A stretch of DNA of 64,000 nt from Deltaproteobacteria bacterium (GCA_030018495.1 JASEFS010000007.1:62001-126000); one strand, 5' to 3'. Shown: positions 1-8,971, counted from the stretch's first letter. The notes: a model not told the origin generated them from the sequence alone. A program made the numbers and translations.

Positions 1-771
1 GACGTCATCGAGATGGAGGGCTGGGACCTGAGGAATTACAAGAAGAACCCTGTCTTCCTCTGGACCCACGACTACAAGCAGCCGCCTGTCGGCAAGGCCG
101 TAAAAGTGGGGAAGACCGAGAAGGGCCTGCTTTTCCAGGTCAAGTTCCCGACCGCTGAGGAATACGATTTTGCCGACACCATTTACAAGCTCTACCTGGG
201 TGGGTATCTCAGGGCCACTTCAGTGGGCTTCCGGGACCTGGAACGGGAACCCATCACCGACAAGGAGGGGAGGCAGACCGGTTTCCGTTACAAGAAGCAG
301 GAACTCTATGAACTCTCTGCGGTCCCTGTTCCGGCCAACCCCAACGCTTTGATTATGGCGGTACAGAAGGGGGTGGTGAGTGCCCAGGAGGTGGAGCACC
401 TCACCACCATCGCCAATGAGCCGGACCTGGAAGAAAAGACCGCTCAGCCCCCGGAGATCGACAAAGAAGAAATGAAACCGGACCTCCTGGCCCTGGCAGG
501 CCTGGTGGAGGACCTCAAAGTCAAAATAGACGAACTGGCGGCCCGGGTTACCGAACTCCGGCCTACCCAGGATGACCCCGCCCGACTGAAGGGGATGATC
601 CGGGAAGCGCTGGAAGAGTTCTTCCAATCCGGTGCCAAGCCCGCCGATTACTACTCCCTGGCGTTGAACCCCGGCTCTGAGCCTGAAGGGGGGAAGCCGG
701 GCGGGAGTCCCGGCTTTTCACAACTCTTTACTTCGGTCAAGAACCTGCACCGACTCGTCAAAGGAGAATGA
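1..771 (+). CDS. HK97-family prohead protease (5' end cut by window)
   Basis: The frame is open to the first base of the window, so the true start lies upstream. The visible protein has the S78/U35-type prohead protease core: an N-terminal stretch about non-native substrate turnover (NPVFLWTHDY), the RATSVGFRDLE segment, and the ELYELSAVPVPANPNA motif carrying the catalytic Ser region. A charged, partly coiled-coil tail (about residues 140-205) resembles the scaffold or delta domain that is cleaved during capsid maturation. It sits directly upstream of the major capsid gene, the usual order, and overlaps it by 4 bases. The role is to process the capsid precursor inside the procapsid. Family assignment is firm; exact catalytic residues were not aligned. 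Confidence 0.9.
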   Translation, partial: DVIEMEGWDLRNYKKNPVFLWTHDYKQPPVGKAVKVGKTEKGLLFQVKFPTAEEYDFADTIYKLYLGGYLRATSVGFRDLEREPITDKEGRQTGFRYKKQELYELSAVPVPANPNALIMAVQKGVVSAQEVEHLTTIANEPDLEEKTAQPPEIDKEEMKPDLLALAGLVEDLKVKIDELAARVTELRPTQDDPARLKGMIREALEEFFQSGAKPADYYSLALNPGSEPEGGKPGGSPGFSQLFTSVKNLHRLVKGE

Positions 772-1988
772 ATATGGGAGCTGAACTGGCACGCATTCAA
801 GAGCTTTTGGAAGACGTTAACAAGTCCCTCTCCTACACCGGGGAGGACGGCAAGGTGATCCATATCTCGGAAGTCTTCAGGATGCTGCCCGATCTGGCCG
901 CCAAGTACGCCGACCTGGCGGCCCGCTTCGAGGAGCTGGAAAAGCGCAGCCGGGAACGCAAATGGGCCAACGTGCACGGCCTGGAAGACGAAAAAGAGAA
1001 GTTCTCGCTGTTCAAGGCCATTTACGCCATCGGCACCGGCGACTGGTCCCAGGCCCAGTTCGAAGCCGACGTCTTTAGGCAGACCCGTGACATGGCCACC
1101 ACTCCGGACAGCTCGGGCGGGTATCTCGTGCCGGCCCAGGCCATCCCGGAACTCATCGAGATGCTCCGGGCCGAAGCGGTGATCTTCCAGATGGGGGCGA
1201 CCCTGCTGGACAACCTGGCGGGCTCGCCGGTGGAAATCCCCAAGCAGACCGGCGGGGCCACCGCCTACTGGGTGGGGGAAAACGAACCCCTCACCGGCAG
1301 CGACCCCACTTTGGGGCAGCTCCAGCTCACCCCCAAATCGGTGGGTTGCCTGGTGAAGCTCTCCAATCGGCTGCTCCGCATGTCCAACCCCTCGGCGGAG
1401 CAGATGGTCCGGGCCGACATCGCCCGGGTGGTGTCCCTGGCCATTGATCTCGCGGCCCTGCGGGGCAGCGGCGCCAGCGGCCAGCCCACCGGCATCGCCA
1501 ACACCGCGGGCATCAACACCAAGGCCTTCGGGACCAACAGCCCCAATTTCGACTACTTCTTCGACATGGAGTACGAGCTTGCGGTGGACAATGCCCTGAG
1601 GGGCAGGCTGGGGTTCGTGTTCCACCCCTGCGTGAAGCGGACCCTCTCCAAACTCAAGGTGGCCCAGTTCACCGGGGACACCGGGGGCGAATACATCGTC
1701 CGGCCCATGGATGCGGCCCAGCTCCAGGCCTTCATCGGCTACCCCTTCGCCATGAGCACGCAGATCCCGGTGAACCTGGGGGCGGGAACCAACGAGACGG
1801 AGATTTATCTCGGCAACTGGCAGGAGCTGATCGTGGGCCAGTGGGCCGGCATCTCGATCCTCCCCTCCAAAGAGGCAGGCGACGCCTTCGCCAAGAACCA
1901 GACCTGGATTCGGATCATCACCGACGTGGATATCGGCCTCCGGCACACCGAGAGCTTCTGCCTGGGCACCGGGGTGAAGAACAGCTAA
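768..1988 (+). CDS. HK97-type major capsid protein
   Basis: A 406-residue shell protein. Residues about 1-110 form a predicted coiled-coil delta-like domain (AELARIQELLEDVN, LAARFEELEKRSRER), which the upstream protease would remove. The mature HK97 fold begins near the DSSGGYLVPAQAIPELIEML segment. The GGATAYWVGENEPLTGSDPT and SNRLLRMSNPSAEQ stretches and the C-terminal RIITDVDIGLRHTESF are typical of the family. The annotated ATG overlaps the protease stop. A second ATG at 774 has better spacing to the AAAGGAGA ribosome-binding site, so the protein may start two codons later. Confidence 0.95.
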   Translation: MNMGAELARIQELLEDVNKSLSYTGEDGKVIHISEVFRMLPDLAAKYADLAARFEELEKRSRERKWANVHGLEDEKEKFSLFKAIYAIGTGDWSQAQFEADVFRQTRDMATTPDSSGGYLVPAQAIPELIEMLRAEAVIFQMGATLLDNLAGSPVEIPKQTGGATAYWVGENEPLTGSDPTLGQLQLTPKSVGCLVKLSNRLLRMSNPSAEQMVRADIARVVSLAIDLAALRGSGASGQPTGIANTAGINTKAFGTNSPNFDYFFDMEYELAVDNALRGRLGFVFHPCVKRTLSKLKVAQFTGDTGGEYIVRPMDAAQLQAFIGYPFAMSTQIPVNLGAGTNETEIYLGNWQELIVGQWAGISILPSKEAGDAFAKNQTWIRIITDVDIGLRHTESFCLGTGVKNS

Positions 1989-2045
1989 CCGGACGGGGAG
2001 GGGTGACTCCCCTCCCCGATTCTGCTGCTTTAAGGAAGGTGGAAG

Positions 2046-2291
2046 ATGGCGAGATACAGAGTCAAGCCGGGCTACTGCCTTCACCTGCCCCACCAGGCTT
2101 TTGCCCAGGCCGGGGAAGAGGTGGAGCTGAGCGGTGAGCTGGAAAAGGAAATCCTGGAAAGTCAGGGCTGGAAGATCGACCTGTGCAATGCTGACGCCGG
2201 CAAGGACAAGCCCAAAGACAACGGGCCTGAAGAGAAGGAAGTGACTGAGCCGCCCCAGGACCGGGCCGTCAAGGAAGCGAAGACGAAGTGA
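2046..2291 (+). CDS. Small phage head-region protein
   Basis: An 81-residue protein between capsid and connector genes, with an AAGGAAGG ribosome-binding site just upstream. The N-terminal half (ARYRVKPGYCLHLPHQAF) looks like a short beta-rich domain of the kind seen in small phage proteins that follow the capsid gene. The C-terminal 35 residues are very rich in Lys, Glu and Pro and probably disordered. No function is recognised; position suggests a head decoration or accessory protein. It overlaps the next gene by 4 bases. Confidence 0.7.
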   Translation: MARYRVKPGYCLHLPHQAFAQAGEEVELSGELEKEILESQGWKIDLCNADAGKDKPKDNGPEEKEVTEPPQDRAVKEAKTK

Positions 2292-2845
2292 ACCTGACGA
2301 CGCTCTCCCAGGTGAAGGCCCTGCTGGAGTTGACGGAGACCGACTGGGACGGGCTTCTCGAAGAGCTCATCGCCGCGGTCTCCCAAAGGGCCGGGACCTA
2401 CTGCAACCGGGACTTCGAGCAGAAGGAGCGAGTGGAATACCACGACGGCGGTGGCCGGTATCTCTATCTCAAGGGGCTGCCGGTGACCACCATCACCTCA
2501 ATCCACGGCTCCGACGTTTGGGAGTGGGACGAGGACGCTCTGCTTCCCGCCGACCACTACCAGTTGCTCAATGCGGGCATGGTGGCCTACCGCTTCGGAA
2601 CCTGGCCCTACGGCCCCAAGGCCCTGAAGGTGATCTACACCGGCGGCTATACGGAAGACGCAATCCCCGCCGACCTGGAGATGGCGGTGCGCACCCAGGC
2701 GGCTTACGACTTCAAGCGGCGCAAGGACATCGGCCTGGAGTCGGTGAGCTTCCCGGACGGCTCCATCCAGAAGGTGAGTTCCGGGGAGTTCCTCTCGATG
2801 GTCAAGCAGGTGCTGGACCGCTACCGGATAAGGCCCCATGGCTAA
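2288..2845 (+). CDS. Phage head-tail connector protein (gp6-like)
   Basis: Starts at GTG, overlapping the preceding stop. The protein opens with LTTLSQVKALLELTETDWDG, followed by the LIAAVSQRAGTYCNRDFE helix, the usual start of the HK97 gp6/SPP1 gp15 connector family. The middle has a beta section (YLYLKGLPVTTITSIH, ALKVIYTGGYTEDAIPADLE) and the C-terminal helix carries DFKRRKDIGLESVSF. At 185 residues it is somewhat longer than the smallest members. It would form the ring that extends the portal for tail attachment. It overlaps the next gene by 8 bases. Confidence 0.8.
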   Translation: MNLTTLSQVKALLELTETDWDGLLEELIAAVSQRAGTYCNRDFEQKERVEYHDGGGRYLYLKGLPVTTITSIHGSDVWEWDEDALLPADHYQLLNAGMVAYRFGTWPYGPKALKVIYTGGYTEDAIPADLEMAVRTQAAYDFKRRKDIGLESVSFPDGSIQKVSSGEFLSMVKQVLDRYRIRPHG

Positions 2846-3419
2846 AGACCCGGTTATGAACCTGGACCAGATCATCAAGGGGCTGGCCCCCAAGGTGAAA
2901 AAGGTCATCCAGGAGAACAGCAAGCGCCTCTGGGAGCACACGGTGAGCCGACACCTGGCCGGGGGAACCGCTGCCGACCGCCTGGCCCGGCGGAGCGGCA
3001 CCCTGGCCCGCTCCACCCGGCCGCTCTCCGTGGCCATGGAAGGGAACAAGATCACGGGCGGCCTGGGTTTTTCCGCCAAATACGCCGGGGTGCATATCGG
3101 CCCCGCCGGCAGCCAGGTGACCATCCGGCCCCAGAACAAGAAGTTCCTGGCTATACCGCTCCCCGCGGCCAAAACTGCGGCGGGAGTGCCCCGGGGTGGC
3201 CCCCTGGACAACATCTGGGGCCCCACTTTCATCGCCAAGGGAGTGATCTTCGGGTTCAAGAAGGGGACGAAAAAGGAATACCAAAGCCCCATCCCCCTCT
3301 TTGTCCTGAAGCGATCAGTGGTGGTGCCCCGGCGGGTGGACCCCGACGTCCACCTCTTAAACTGGATCAAGCCCCAGTTCATCGCCGACCTGTCCAAGGT
3401 GGCGGAAGTGGGTCTCTGA
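2838..3419 (+). CDS. HK97 gp10-like / virion morphogenesis protein
   Basis: A 193-residue basic protein with the order seen in head-tail joining or tail completion proteins: an N-terminal helix (IKGLAPKVKKVIQENSKRLWE), the LARRSGTLARSTRP stretch, a beta section with AKYAGVHIGPAG, and a C-terminal helix-rich part. It lies between connector and tail terminator genes, the place of HK97 gp10-like proteins. The ATG overlaps the previous gene. Identification rests on synteny and general features, not on a decisive motif. Confidence 0.65.
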   Translation: MAKDPVMNLDQIIKGLAPKVKKVIQENSKRLWEHTVSRHLAGGTAADRLARRSGTLARSTRPLSVAMEGNKITGGLGFSAKYAGVHIGPAGSQVTIRPQNKKFLAIPLPAAKTAAGVPRGGPLDNIWGPTFIAKGVIFGFKKGTKKEYQSPIPLFVLKRSVVVPRRVDPDVHLLNWIKPQFIADLSKVAEVGL

Positions 3420-3862
3420 TGGCGGACAGCATCAAGGTGCAGGCGATGCGGAAGCTGGCCGAGGTCATGGAAACCATCCCGGAGCTGGGCTCGGTGCACC
3501 GCTGGCAGGGGAAGCCCACCGACCTGGACCAGGTGAAGACTCCGGCCCTGTTTTTCTGGGAAGAGGAAGAGTCCCGGGACAAGCGGAACCGCCTGGCGAC
3601 GGGGGTGCTGAAGATGCACCTGGCGGTCTTTATCCGGCTGAGCCCATCGGGAGCCGCCTCCTTCAACGACCTGGCCGACAATATCCAGGGGAAACTTCAC
3701 AACGCCCTGATCCGGACCACCGAACTAAAGGGCCTGGTGGAAAACCTCCAGGAAGAGCGGGTGTGGAAGGAGTTTCCCAATGACGATTACGGAGTGCTCT
3801 TCATGAGCCTCACCCTGACTTACGGGCACGCCTGGGGCGATGCCTTCACCACTGTTTATTGA
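3419..3862 (+). CDS. Tail terminator-like protein
   Basis: A 147-residue protein whose ATG overlaps the previous TGA by one base. Alpha/beta makeup: an N-terminal helix (IKVQAMRKLAEVMETIPEL), beta strands around TPALFFWEEEE and LKMHLAVFIRL, a helix with NDLADNIQGKLHNALI, and a final strand LFMSLTLTYGHAWGD. This pattern and the position just before the tail tube gene match lambda gpU-type tail terminators, which cap the finished tail tube. No catalytic motif is expected. Confidence 0.6.
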   Translation: MADSIKVQAMRKLAEVMETIPELGSVHRWQGKPTDLDQVKTPALFFWEEEESRDKRNRLATGVLKMHLAVFIRLSPSGAASFNDLADNIQGKLHNALIRTTELKGLVENLQEERVWKEFPNDDYGVLFMSLTLTYGHAWGDAFTTVY

Positions 3863-3876
3863 GGAGGGTTTGGACT

Positions 3877-5043
3877 ATGCCTGTGCCTCCCAGCATCGAC
3901 AATTACACCGTCCCCGGCGGCGTCAAGCTGTTCTTCGACGACGGCACCGGGGAGCGGGACCTGGGAAACATCACGGACCTGGACATCGAAACCGGCACGG
4001 AGGAGCTGGAGCACTTCAGCAACCGCTCCGGCAAACGCCTGAAGGACAAGATCATCGTCCTGGAGGAGAAGCTGAACCTCAAGTTTAAGTTCGACGAGCC
4101 GGTGATCGAGAACCTGCGCTACTACTTCAAGGGCGGCGACCTGGAGAACGTGACGTCCGGCACCGGAACTAAGAGCGACCTGAAGCTCATTCTTACCGGG
4201 ACGCTGCTCCACTCGGTGGGCCAGTATTACGGCCTGAGCGGCGTCACCGTCCGGCAGTTCCTGGACAAGGTCTTCCGCTATGACGGTGCTGCTTTTATAG
4301 ACCACTCGGCGGAGGCGGACACCGAGGGCGGCACTCCCTTCGACGTCCTGGTGGACGCGGACGACATCCTCTACCTGGGGAAGAACACCAGGTTCAAGGA
4401 GGTCTACGCCGACTTGGCGGTGAACGGCTCTTACACGGGTCTCACCTGGGAATACTGGGACGGGGATGAGTGGAAGGCGCTCGCCGTCGCCGGTGCCGGG
4501 GCGAATCTGGCCGCCGACGGCCCCGTCACCTTCACCCTGCCTGCGGACTGGGCCCGGACCGCGGTCAACGGTCAGAACCTCTACTGGATCAGGGCTAAGG
4601 CCACTGCGGTCACCACCGCGGCCACGGTGAACTGCTTCCGGCAGAACCTGACCCAGAACACCGACTGGGTGGCGGACCCCGGCCAGGCTGGCGCGGCAGG
4701 GAGACTGCCGGGTCGGATCGGGCGTTTGGCCACCGGGAAGATCGTGGACGGTGAAGAGGTGAAGGTCAACTTCACCTACGCCACCTGGGAGCAGGTGCGC
4801 TTCCCCATCGCCGGGGCATCCTTCGTGGAGGGTTCGGCCCGTCTGGAAGTGCACCCTGACGCCGGGCGGGGCTTGCGCTTCGACGTGGTGGTCCCCAAGT
4901 GCCTGCTCAAGCCCAACGGAGCCATCGGCCTGGACGACAAGAAGTGGCTGGAGGTGCCCATGATGCTGGAGGCCCTGGACGACAGCGCCAACACCCCGGA
5001 TGCCCCCTTCGGCTACTACGTGAGCTACGAAAACGCCGCTTAA
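3877..5043 (+). CDS. Major tail (tube) protein with inserted beta domain
   Basis: The start at ATG 3877 is set by the GAGGAGG ribosome-binding site at 3861-3867; an upstream TTG at 3859 in the same frame would overlap the previous stop and lacks that spacing. The N-terminal part (PGGVKLFFDDGTGERDLGNI, then LEEKLNLKFKFDEP) and the C-terminal part (ARLEVHPDAGRGLRFDVVVP) look like a tail tube beta sandwich. Between them, about residues 140-250, is an inserted domain with WEYWDGDEWKAL and NLYWIRAKAT, a pattern known from adhesin-like domains on tube and baseplate proteins. At 388 residues it is long for a tube protein, which the insertion explains. Confidence 0.75.
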   Translation: MPVPPSIDNYTVPGGVKLFFDDGTGERDLGNITDLDIETGTEELEHFSNRSGKRLKDKIIVLEEKLNLKFKFDEPVIENLRYYFKGGDLENVTSGTGTKSDLKLILTGTLLHSVGQYYGLSGVTVRQFLDKVFRYDGAAFIDHSAEADTEGGTPFDVLVDADDILYLGKNTRFKEVYADLAVNGSYTGLTWEYWDGDEWKALAVAGAGANLAADGPVTFTLPADWARTAVNGQNLYWIRAKATAVTTAATVNCFRQNLTQNTDWVADPGQAGAAGRLPGRIGRLATGKIVDGEEVKVNFTYATWEQVRFPIAGASFVEGSARLEVHPDAGRGLRFDVVVPKCLLKPNGAIGLDDKKWLEVPMMLEALDDSANTPDAPFGYYVSYENAA

Positions 5044-5053
5044 GAGGTGAAAG

Positions 5054-5458
5054 ATGACGGAACAGATCACCGACTCGCAAGTCCTGACGAGTCTTTTGGC
5101 TGAGGAAAACCTGGACGGTTACACCGTCAAACCCTGGACCATCAAGCAACTTCTCCAGGTGATGCCTATCCTGGACAAGCTGGCCGAGGAGCTGGGGAAG
5201 AAGGAGATTTCCTTCGAGAGCCTGGACCGGCTGGTCGAGGAGCACGGCGTCCTGGTCCTGAAGGACCTGCTCCAGGCCGCCCTGCCCCAGCTTCCCGATT
5301 TCCTGGCCATTTCCCTTAAGAAAGATAAGGCGGAGATGGAGGAGCTGGACCTGGGCCAGGCCATGCAAATCGGCGTCAAAGTCCTGGCCATGAACGTGGA
5401 ACACCTAAAAAACGCCTTCAACCTGGTCCTGGGGGAGGCCGGGACCCTGACCAGGTAG
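5054..5458 (+). CDS. Tail assembly chaperone, short form (gpG-like)
   Basis: A 134-residue helical, acidic protein between the tail tube and tape measure genes, the fixed place of tail assembly chaperones. The start follows a GAGGTGA ribosome-binding site. Near its 3' end the zero-frame codons CTA AAA AAC hold the heptamer A AAA AAC (5407-5413), the classic -1 slippery site. Ribosomes that do not slip end at the TAG at 5456-5458 and give this short form, equivalent to lambda gpG. Confidence 0.8.
   Translation: MTEQITDSQVLTSLLAEENLDGYTVKPWTIKQLLQVMPILDKLAEELGKKEISFESLDRLVEEHGVLVLKDLLQAALPQLPDFLAISLKKDKAEMEELDLGQAMQIGVKVLAMNVEHLKNAFNLVLGEAGTLTR
5407..5413 (+). promoter_or_regulatory. Programmed -1 frameshift site A AAA AAC
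   Basis: The heptamer has the X XXY YYZ form with the correct phase: zero-frame codons are xxA AAA AAC (Leu-Lys-Asn). A -1 slip moves translation from the chaperone frame into the frame of the downstream chaperone region, which is open across the junction with no stop between. The downstream stretch up to the zero-frame stop is very GC-rich and could form a stimulatory structure. The downstream frame lacks its own ribosome-binding site. Confidence 0.85.
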
Positions 5459-5802
5459 CTTCACATCCTTTGGCCGTTACCGTGGCCCTGCAGGAGCTGG
5501 TGTCCCAGGGCCACGACCTCCACCTGTTGGTGGACGGTTACCCGGCCTCGTTAGTGAAAGGCTTGCTCTCTGCCTCCCGGCTGCAGCGCCGCTACCACCT
5601 GGCGGAGCAGACGGTGGCCTTCTCGGTGGCGGTGGCCGGGGCGTTGGATTTGGCCCTGAACCAGGGGAAGGGCAAAGTGCTGGACGTCTGGATGGGGGAG
5701 ATCCTGAAAGAGGAAACCAATCCCTCTCAAGCCAGAAGGCCCAGGATGTCTGAGCGGGCCTTCGCATTTTTCACTTCCATGCCGCAAAAGAAAGCTGGTT
5801 GA
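5413..5802 (+). CDS. Tail assembly chaperone, frameshifted extension (T part of gpGT-like)
   Basis: This frame has no supported start of its own: the first candidate is a TTG at 5470 with no Shine-Dalgarno sequence. It is read by the -1 frameshift at 5407-5413. The fusion passes through a Pro/Gly-rich linker (RLQPGPGGGRDPDQ) into a helical domain (LVSQGHDLHLLVDGYPASLV and onward) ending at the TGA at 5800-5802, just before the tape measure gene. In lambda the equivalent gpGT recruits tail tube subunits to the tape measure protein. The extension adds about 129 residues. Confidence 0.8.
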   Translation, partial: RLQPGPGGGRDPDQVASHPLAVTVALQELVSQGHDLHLLVDGYPASLVKGLLSASRLQRRYHLAEQTVAFSVAVAGALDLALNQGKGKVLDVWMGEILKEETNPSQARRPRMSERAFAFFTSMPQKKAG

Positions 5803-5804
5803 AC

Positions 5805-8507
5805 ATGGCGACCACCATCGGCGAACTGCTGGTCAAACTCTCGGCTGACTTGAAGAGCCTGGAAGCCGGTCTTGGCAAAGCCAAGAACGAGCTCTCGGGG
5901 TTCAAGAGTTACGCGGAGGGGTTCGCCTCCTCTCTCAAAAAGACTCTGGCCTTTGCCGGCGTGGCGGTGGGGCTGTGGGAGATCGCCGGGGCGCTCAAGT
6001 CCTTTTCCAAAGAAGCGGCCATGACCGGCGCCCGCACCGAGACCCTCCGGGTGGCCATGGAGCAGGTGGGGAAAAACGCCGGACTTTCGGCCCAGTCCCT
6101 GGATTATTTCGTTGAGAGGCTCAAGACCGCAGGCATCACCACCCAGGAGGCCATGCTGGGGGTGACCAAGTTCATGGTCGCAGGTCTGGACCTGACCAAG
6201 CTCCAGGAGCTGGCCACCCGGGCCCGGGACATCGCGGTGGTGGCCAACGTCAACACCTCCGAGGCCTTTTCCCGCCTGATCCAGGGCATCATCTCCGGGG
6301 AGACCGAGATGCTCCGCCGCCTCATGGTGAACGTCGGCCACATCGACGACCTCCTGAAGCGGCACGCCCAGACCCTGGGGATCGAAAAGGACCAGATCGA
6401 CGCGGTCACCAGGGCCAACATCGTCCTCAACGCCGTCCTGGAGGCCAGCACCCGCTTCGCCGGGGCCGCGGCTGCGGCGGACGCCACCGTGGGGAAGCAG
6501 TTGGCCTCCTTGTCCCGCTACGCTGAAGAGGCCAAGAATGCTCTATGGGCCCTCTTTCAGCCCGTCATGCTGGCTGGGGTGAAAAGCATGTCCCAGGCCT
6601 GGAAGGACCTGGAGGCCTGGGCCAAGGCGAACCAGGCGACGCTGGCCCAATACGGCCAGGCCATGGGCGGGTTCATCGTGGACTTGGCCAAGGCCACCCG
6701 GGCCGTGATCGAGTTCGTGGCGGAGTTCAAGACCCTGCTCAAACTCCTGGCTGAGCTGTGGATAGCGAGCAAGATTGCCGGGGTTTTTGTCGGCTTGGCT
6801 GGTGGCCTCCGGGCGGCTGCGGCCGAGGTGGGGATTTTGACGGCCCTGCTTCTTAGGCTCAAGGCTCTCATCGGCGGCCCCTGGAAGCTCATCATCACCG
6901 TTAGCCTGTTGGGCCTCTATGAGGCCTGGAAGGAGATACAACGGCTTAGGAAAGAAGTCCCCTGGGCCTTCGAATCCGGGCCGTATTTAGGCCCCAAGAT
7001 CAAGGAGGGCATCGCCCGGGACCGGGACAGGTTCAACCAGGAGATAGGGGATCAGGCCCTGGCCACCGAGGCCGCAAGGCGGGGCGTCACCAAAGAGGAA
7101 ATCGAACGCATTATCAAGGAGAACCTGAAGCGCCAGGCCGAGAAAAAGCCCCTGCTGGAGCTCCCCCCGGTTTTACAAAGTCAGGAGACTCACCAGGAAA
7201 AAGCTGAACGGGAGGCCGCTGAAGCCAAAAAGAAGGCGGAGGAGGAGGCCAAGGCCAGACTGGGACCCGGCAAGGAGCCCAAGGGCAAAGGGGCCGCGGA
7301 GAAGTCCACCGAGGACCTCCTGGCCATGCTGGACCAGTACCTGGACGCCAAGCAACAGAAGGAGATCCAGGCCGCCGAGGAGTCCTTCACCACCTTCAAG
7401 GCCGAGAACGACAAAAAGAGGGCCGAACTGGAGCTGGCCCTGGCCGAGGGGAAGATCACCGGGGAACAATATTACGCAGCCCTGAAGGAGATGCAGCAGG
7501 CCGAAACCGAGCAGGCCCTGGCCCTCATCGAGAAGAAGATCGCCGCGGAAAATCAGGCCTACGAGCGGGCCAGGGCAGCGGTGGCCCGGAGTGATGCCAG
7601 CCCCGAGGCCCAGGAACTGGAGCTGGCCAAGCTCCGGGAAGCCCACGAGATGCGGCTCATCCAGCTCAAGGGGGAGTCCGGGCGGATCGGCATCGAAAAC
7701 GCCAAAAAGCTCATCGACCTGGCCAAGCAGGAGTTCGAGAACCGCAAGCGCATCGAGGACACGCTGGCTTCGGGCCGGGAGGAAGCCGCCCTGGGGCCCG
7801 TCGCCGAGAAGGAGGCGGAGATCAACCGGCTGCTCCGGGAGCGCCTGAAACTGCGGGAAGAGCTGATTCGGCTGGGAGGGACCCCGGAACAGGTGGGCGC
7901 TTTCGACCGTGTCACACGGGAACTGGAAATCAACAAACGCTTCGGTGACCAGATCAAGGCCTATACTAATCTCATCACCAATTTTTTCGGCGATCTGACG
8001 GACGCCATCATGGCCGGTGAGATGGACCTGCGCCAGACCCTGAACAAGTTTTTCAAGTCCCTGTTCAAGCAGGCCCTTGAGCCGGCCATGAAACAGATGA
8101 TGCAGTGGCTCACCGACTTCTTCAAGCAGATGTTCGGCGGCCTGGGGGAGACCATCCTGAACAGCCTCATGGGGGTGATCGCCCTCATCGGCATGTTTCT
8201 GACCAGCGGCGGGGGCGGGTCCTCCTGGACGCCGTCCGGGGTGCAGAGCAGCGTCACCGGCCACGAGGCGGTGCGGGGCATTGTCGCCGGGGAGACCAGC
8301 ATTCCCGTGGCCCAGGTGTCCGAGTCCCTGGCCGAGGCCGTGGCTCCGCATCTATCCGTGCTCCGCCAGATCGAGTTCAACACCCGGGGCTCCGGGGGCG
8401 GGGGCGGCGCCCAGGTGAGTGTCACCATCCAGGGCGTCAAGGAGGCCATCCGGGAGGCCATGGACGCCTACTTCCGGGATTACCTGTTGATGGGGGCCAG
8501 GGGATGA
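5805..8507 (+). CDS. Tail length tape measure protein
   Basis: About 900 residues, the longest structural gene here. It starts at ATG 5805, 2 bases after the chaperone stop; a TTG at 5799 is in frame but unsupported. Features in order: an N-terminal helical region (VKLSADLKSLEAGLGKAKNE), a hydrophobic part around residues 320-365 (KIAGVFVGLAGGLRAAAAEV, LIITVSLLGLY), a long charged coiled coil from about 440 to 690, a second hydrophobic helix (ILNSLMGVIALIGMFLTSGG) near residue 790, and a glycine-rich tail. This is the standard plan for siphophage tape measures, which fix tail length and take part in DNA delivery. Confidence 0.92.
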   Translation: MATTIGELLVKLSADLKSLEAGLGKAKNELSGFKSYAEGFASSLKKTLAFAGVAVGLWEIAGALKSFSKEAAMTGARTETLRVAMEQVGKNAGLSAQSLDYFVERLKTAGITTQEAMLGVTKFMVAGLDLTKLQELATRARDIAVVANVNTSEAFSRLIQGIISGETEMLRRLMVNVGHIDDLLKRHAQTLGIEKDQIDAVTRANIVLNAVLEASTRFAGAAAAADATVGKQLASLSRYAEEAKNALWALFQPVMLAGVKSMSQAWKDLEAWAKANQATLAQYGQAMGGFIVDLAKATRAVIEFVAEFKTLLKLLAELWIASKIAGVFVGLAGGLRAAAAEVGILTALLLRLKALIGGPWKLIITVSLLGLYEAWKEIQRLRKEVPWAFESGPYLGPKIKEGIARDRDRFNQEIGDQALATEAARRGVTKEEIERIIKENLKRQAEKKPLLELPPVLQSQETHQEKAEREAAEAKKKAEEEAKARLGPGKEPKGKGAAEKSTEDLLAMLDQYLDAKQQKEIQAAEESFTTFKAENDKKRAELELALAEGKITGEQYYAALKEMQQAETEQALALIEKKIAAENQAYERARAAVARSDASPEAQELELAKLREAHEMRLIQLKGESGRIGIENAKKLIDLAKQEFENRKRIEDTLASGREEAALGPVAEKEAEINRLLRERLKLREELIRLGGTPEQVGAFDRVTRELEINKRFGDQIKAYTNLITNFFGDLTDAIMAGEMDLRQTLNKFFKSLFKQALEPAMKQMMQWLTDFFKQMFGGLGETILNSLMGVIALIGMFLTSGGGGSSWTPSGVQSSVTGHEAVRGIVAGETSIPVAQVSESLAEAVAPHLSVLRQIEFNTRGSGGGGGAQVSVTIQGVKEAIREAMDAYFRDYLLMGARG

Positions 8508-8971
8508 TCGGCGAGCAGGGACTCTCGATTCCGGGCCAGATAGAGGCGGCCCGAAAACATGGCCTCTTGCCGCCGGAGGCGCTGGAGGGGATGCGCTCCA
8601 TCTTCTTTACGCTCTTCGGCAGCCCAGCCAAACTGGACTGCTGGCTCACCCGGATGGCGGACGAGTTGGCCGACGCGGGGAATCCGGCGGTCCGGCCGGT
8701 ATCCCTGGACGCCACGGTCATCCCGGCAGCATTTCAGGCCTGGATGCACCGGCCCCTGGAGGTGGTGGACCTGCTGCTGGAAAGGCTGCACGACTTTTCG
8801 GTCTGGGGCTACACGGTGAAGATCATGCAAACAGAAACGACTTACACGGCCAGAGTCTTCGACCAGGCCAGCGGCCACCTGGTGGAAGAGGTGGAGGGTC
8901 CCGACCCGGAGAGCCTGGCACTTTCCCTGAAAGAAAAGTACGGCCCCAACGTCGAGGTCGTGAGGGAATAA
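8504..8971 (+). CDS. Phage tail-region protein, unknown function
   Basis: A 155-residue protein starting at ATG 8504 in an ATGA overlap with the tape measure stop. The frame is open far upstream, but only this start makes sense for a coupled operon. The N-terminal part (EQGLSIPGQIEAARKHGLL, LFGSPAKLDCWLTRMADELA) is mixed helical; the C-terminal part (TTYTARVFDQASGHLVEEVE) looks like a small beta domain. Position after the tape measure suggests a distal tail or tail-tip component. I do not recognise a family. Confidence 0.65.
   Translation: MIGEQGLSIPGQIEAARKHGLLPPEALEGMRSIFFTLFGSPAKLDCWLTRMADELADAGNPAVRPVSLDATVIPAAFQAWMHRPLEVVDLLLERLHDFSVWGYTVKIMQTETTYTARVFDQASGHLVEEVEGPDPESLALSLKEKYGPNVEVVRE

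Noticed and set aside
651-2093. Long antisense frames over phage genes (also 12767-14296, 15429-16787 and over cobQ at 60219-61763)
   Set aside because: They mirror high-GC genes with clear homology and good starts on the other strand; their products are low-complexity His/Gly/Leu/Arg-rich with no recognisable domains.
5470-5802. Independent TTG-started gene
   Set aside because: No ribosome-binding site; the frame is open upstream into a slippery site, so it is the frameshift extension.
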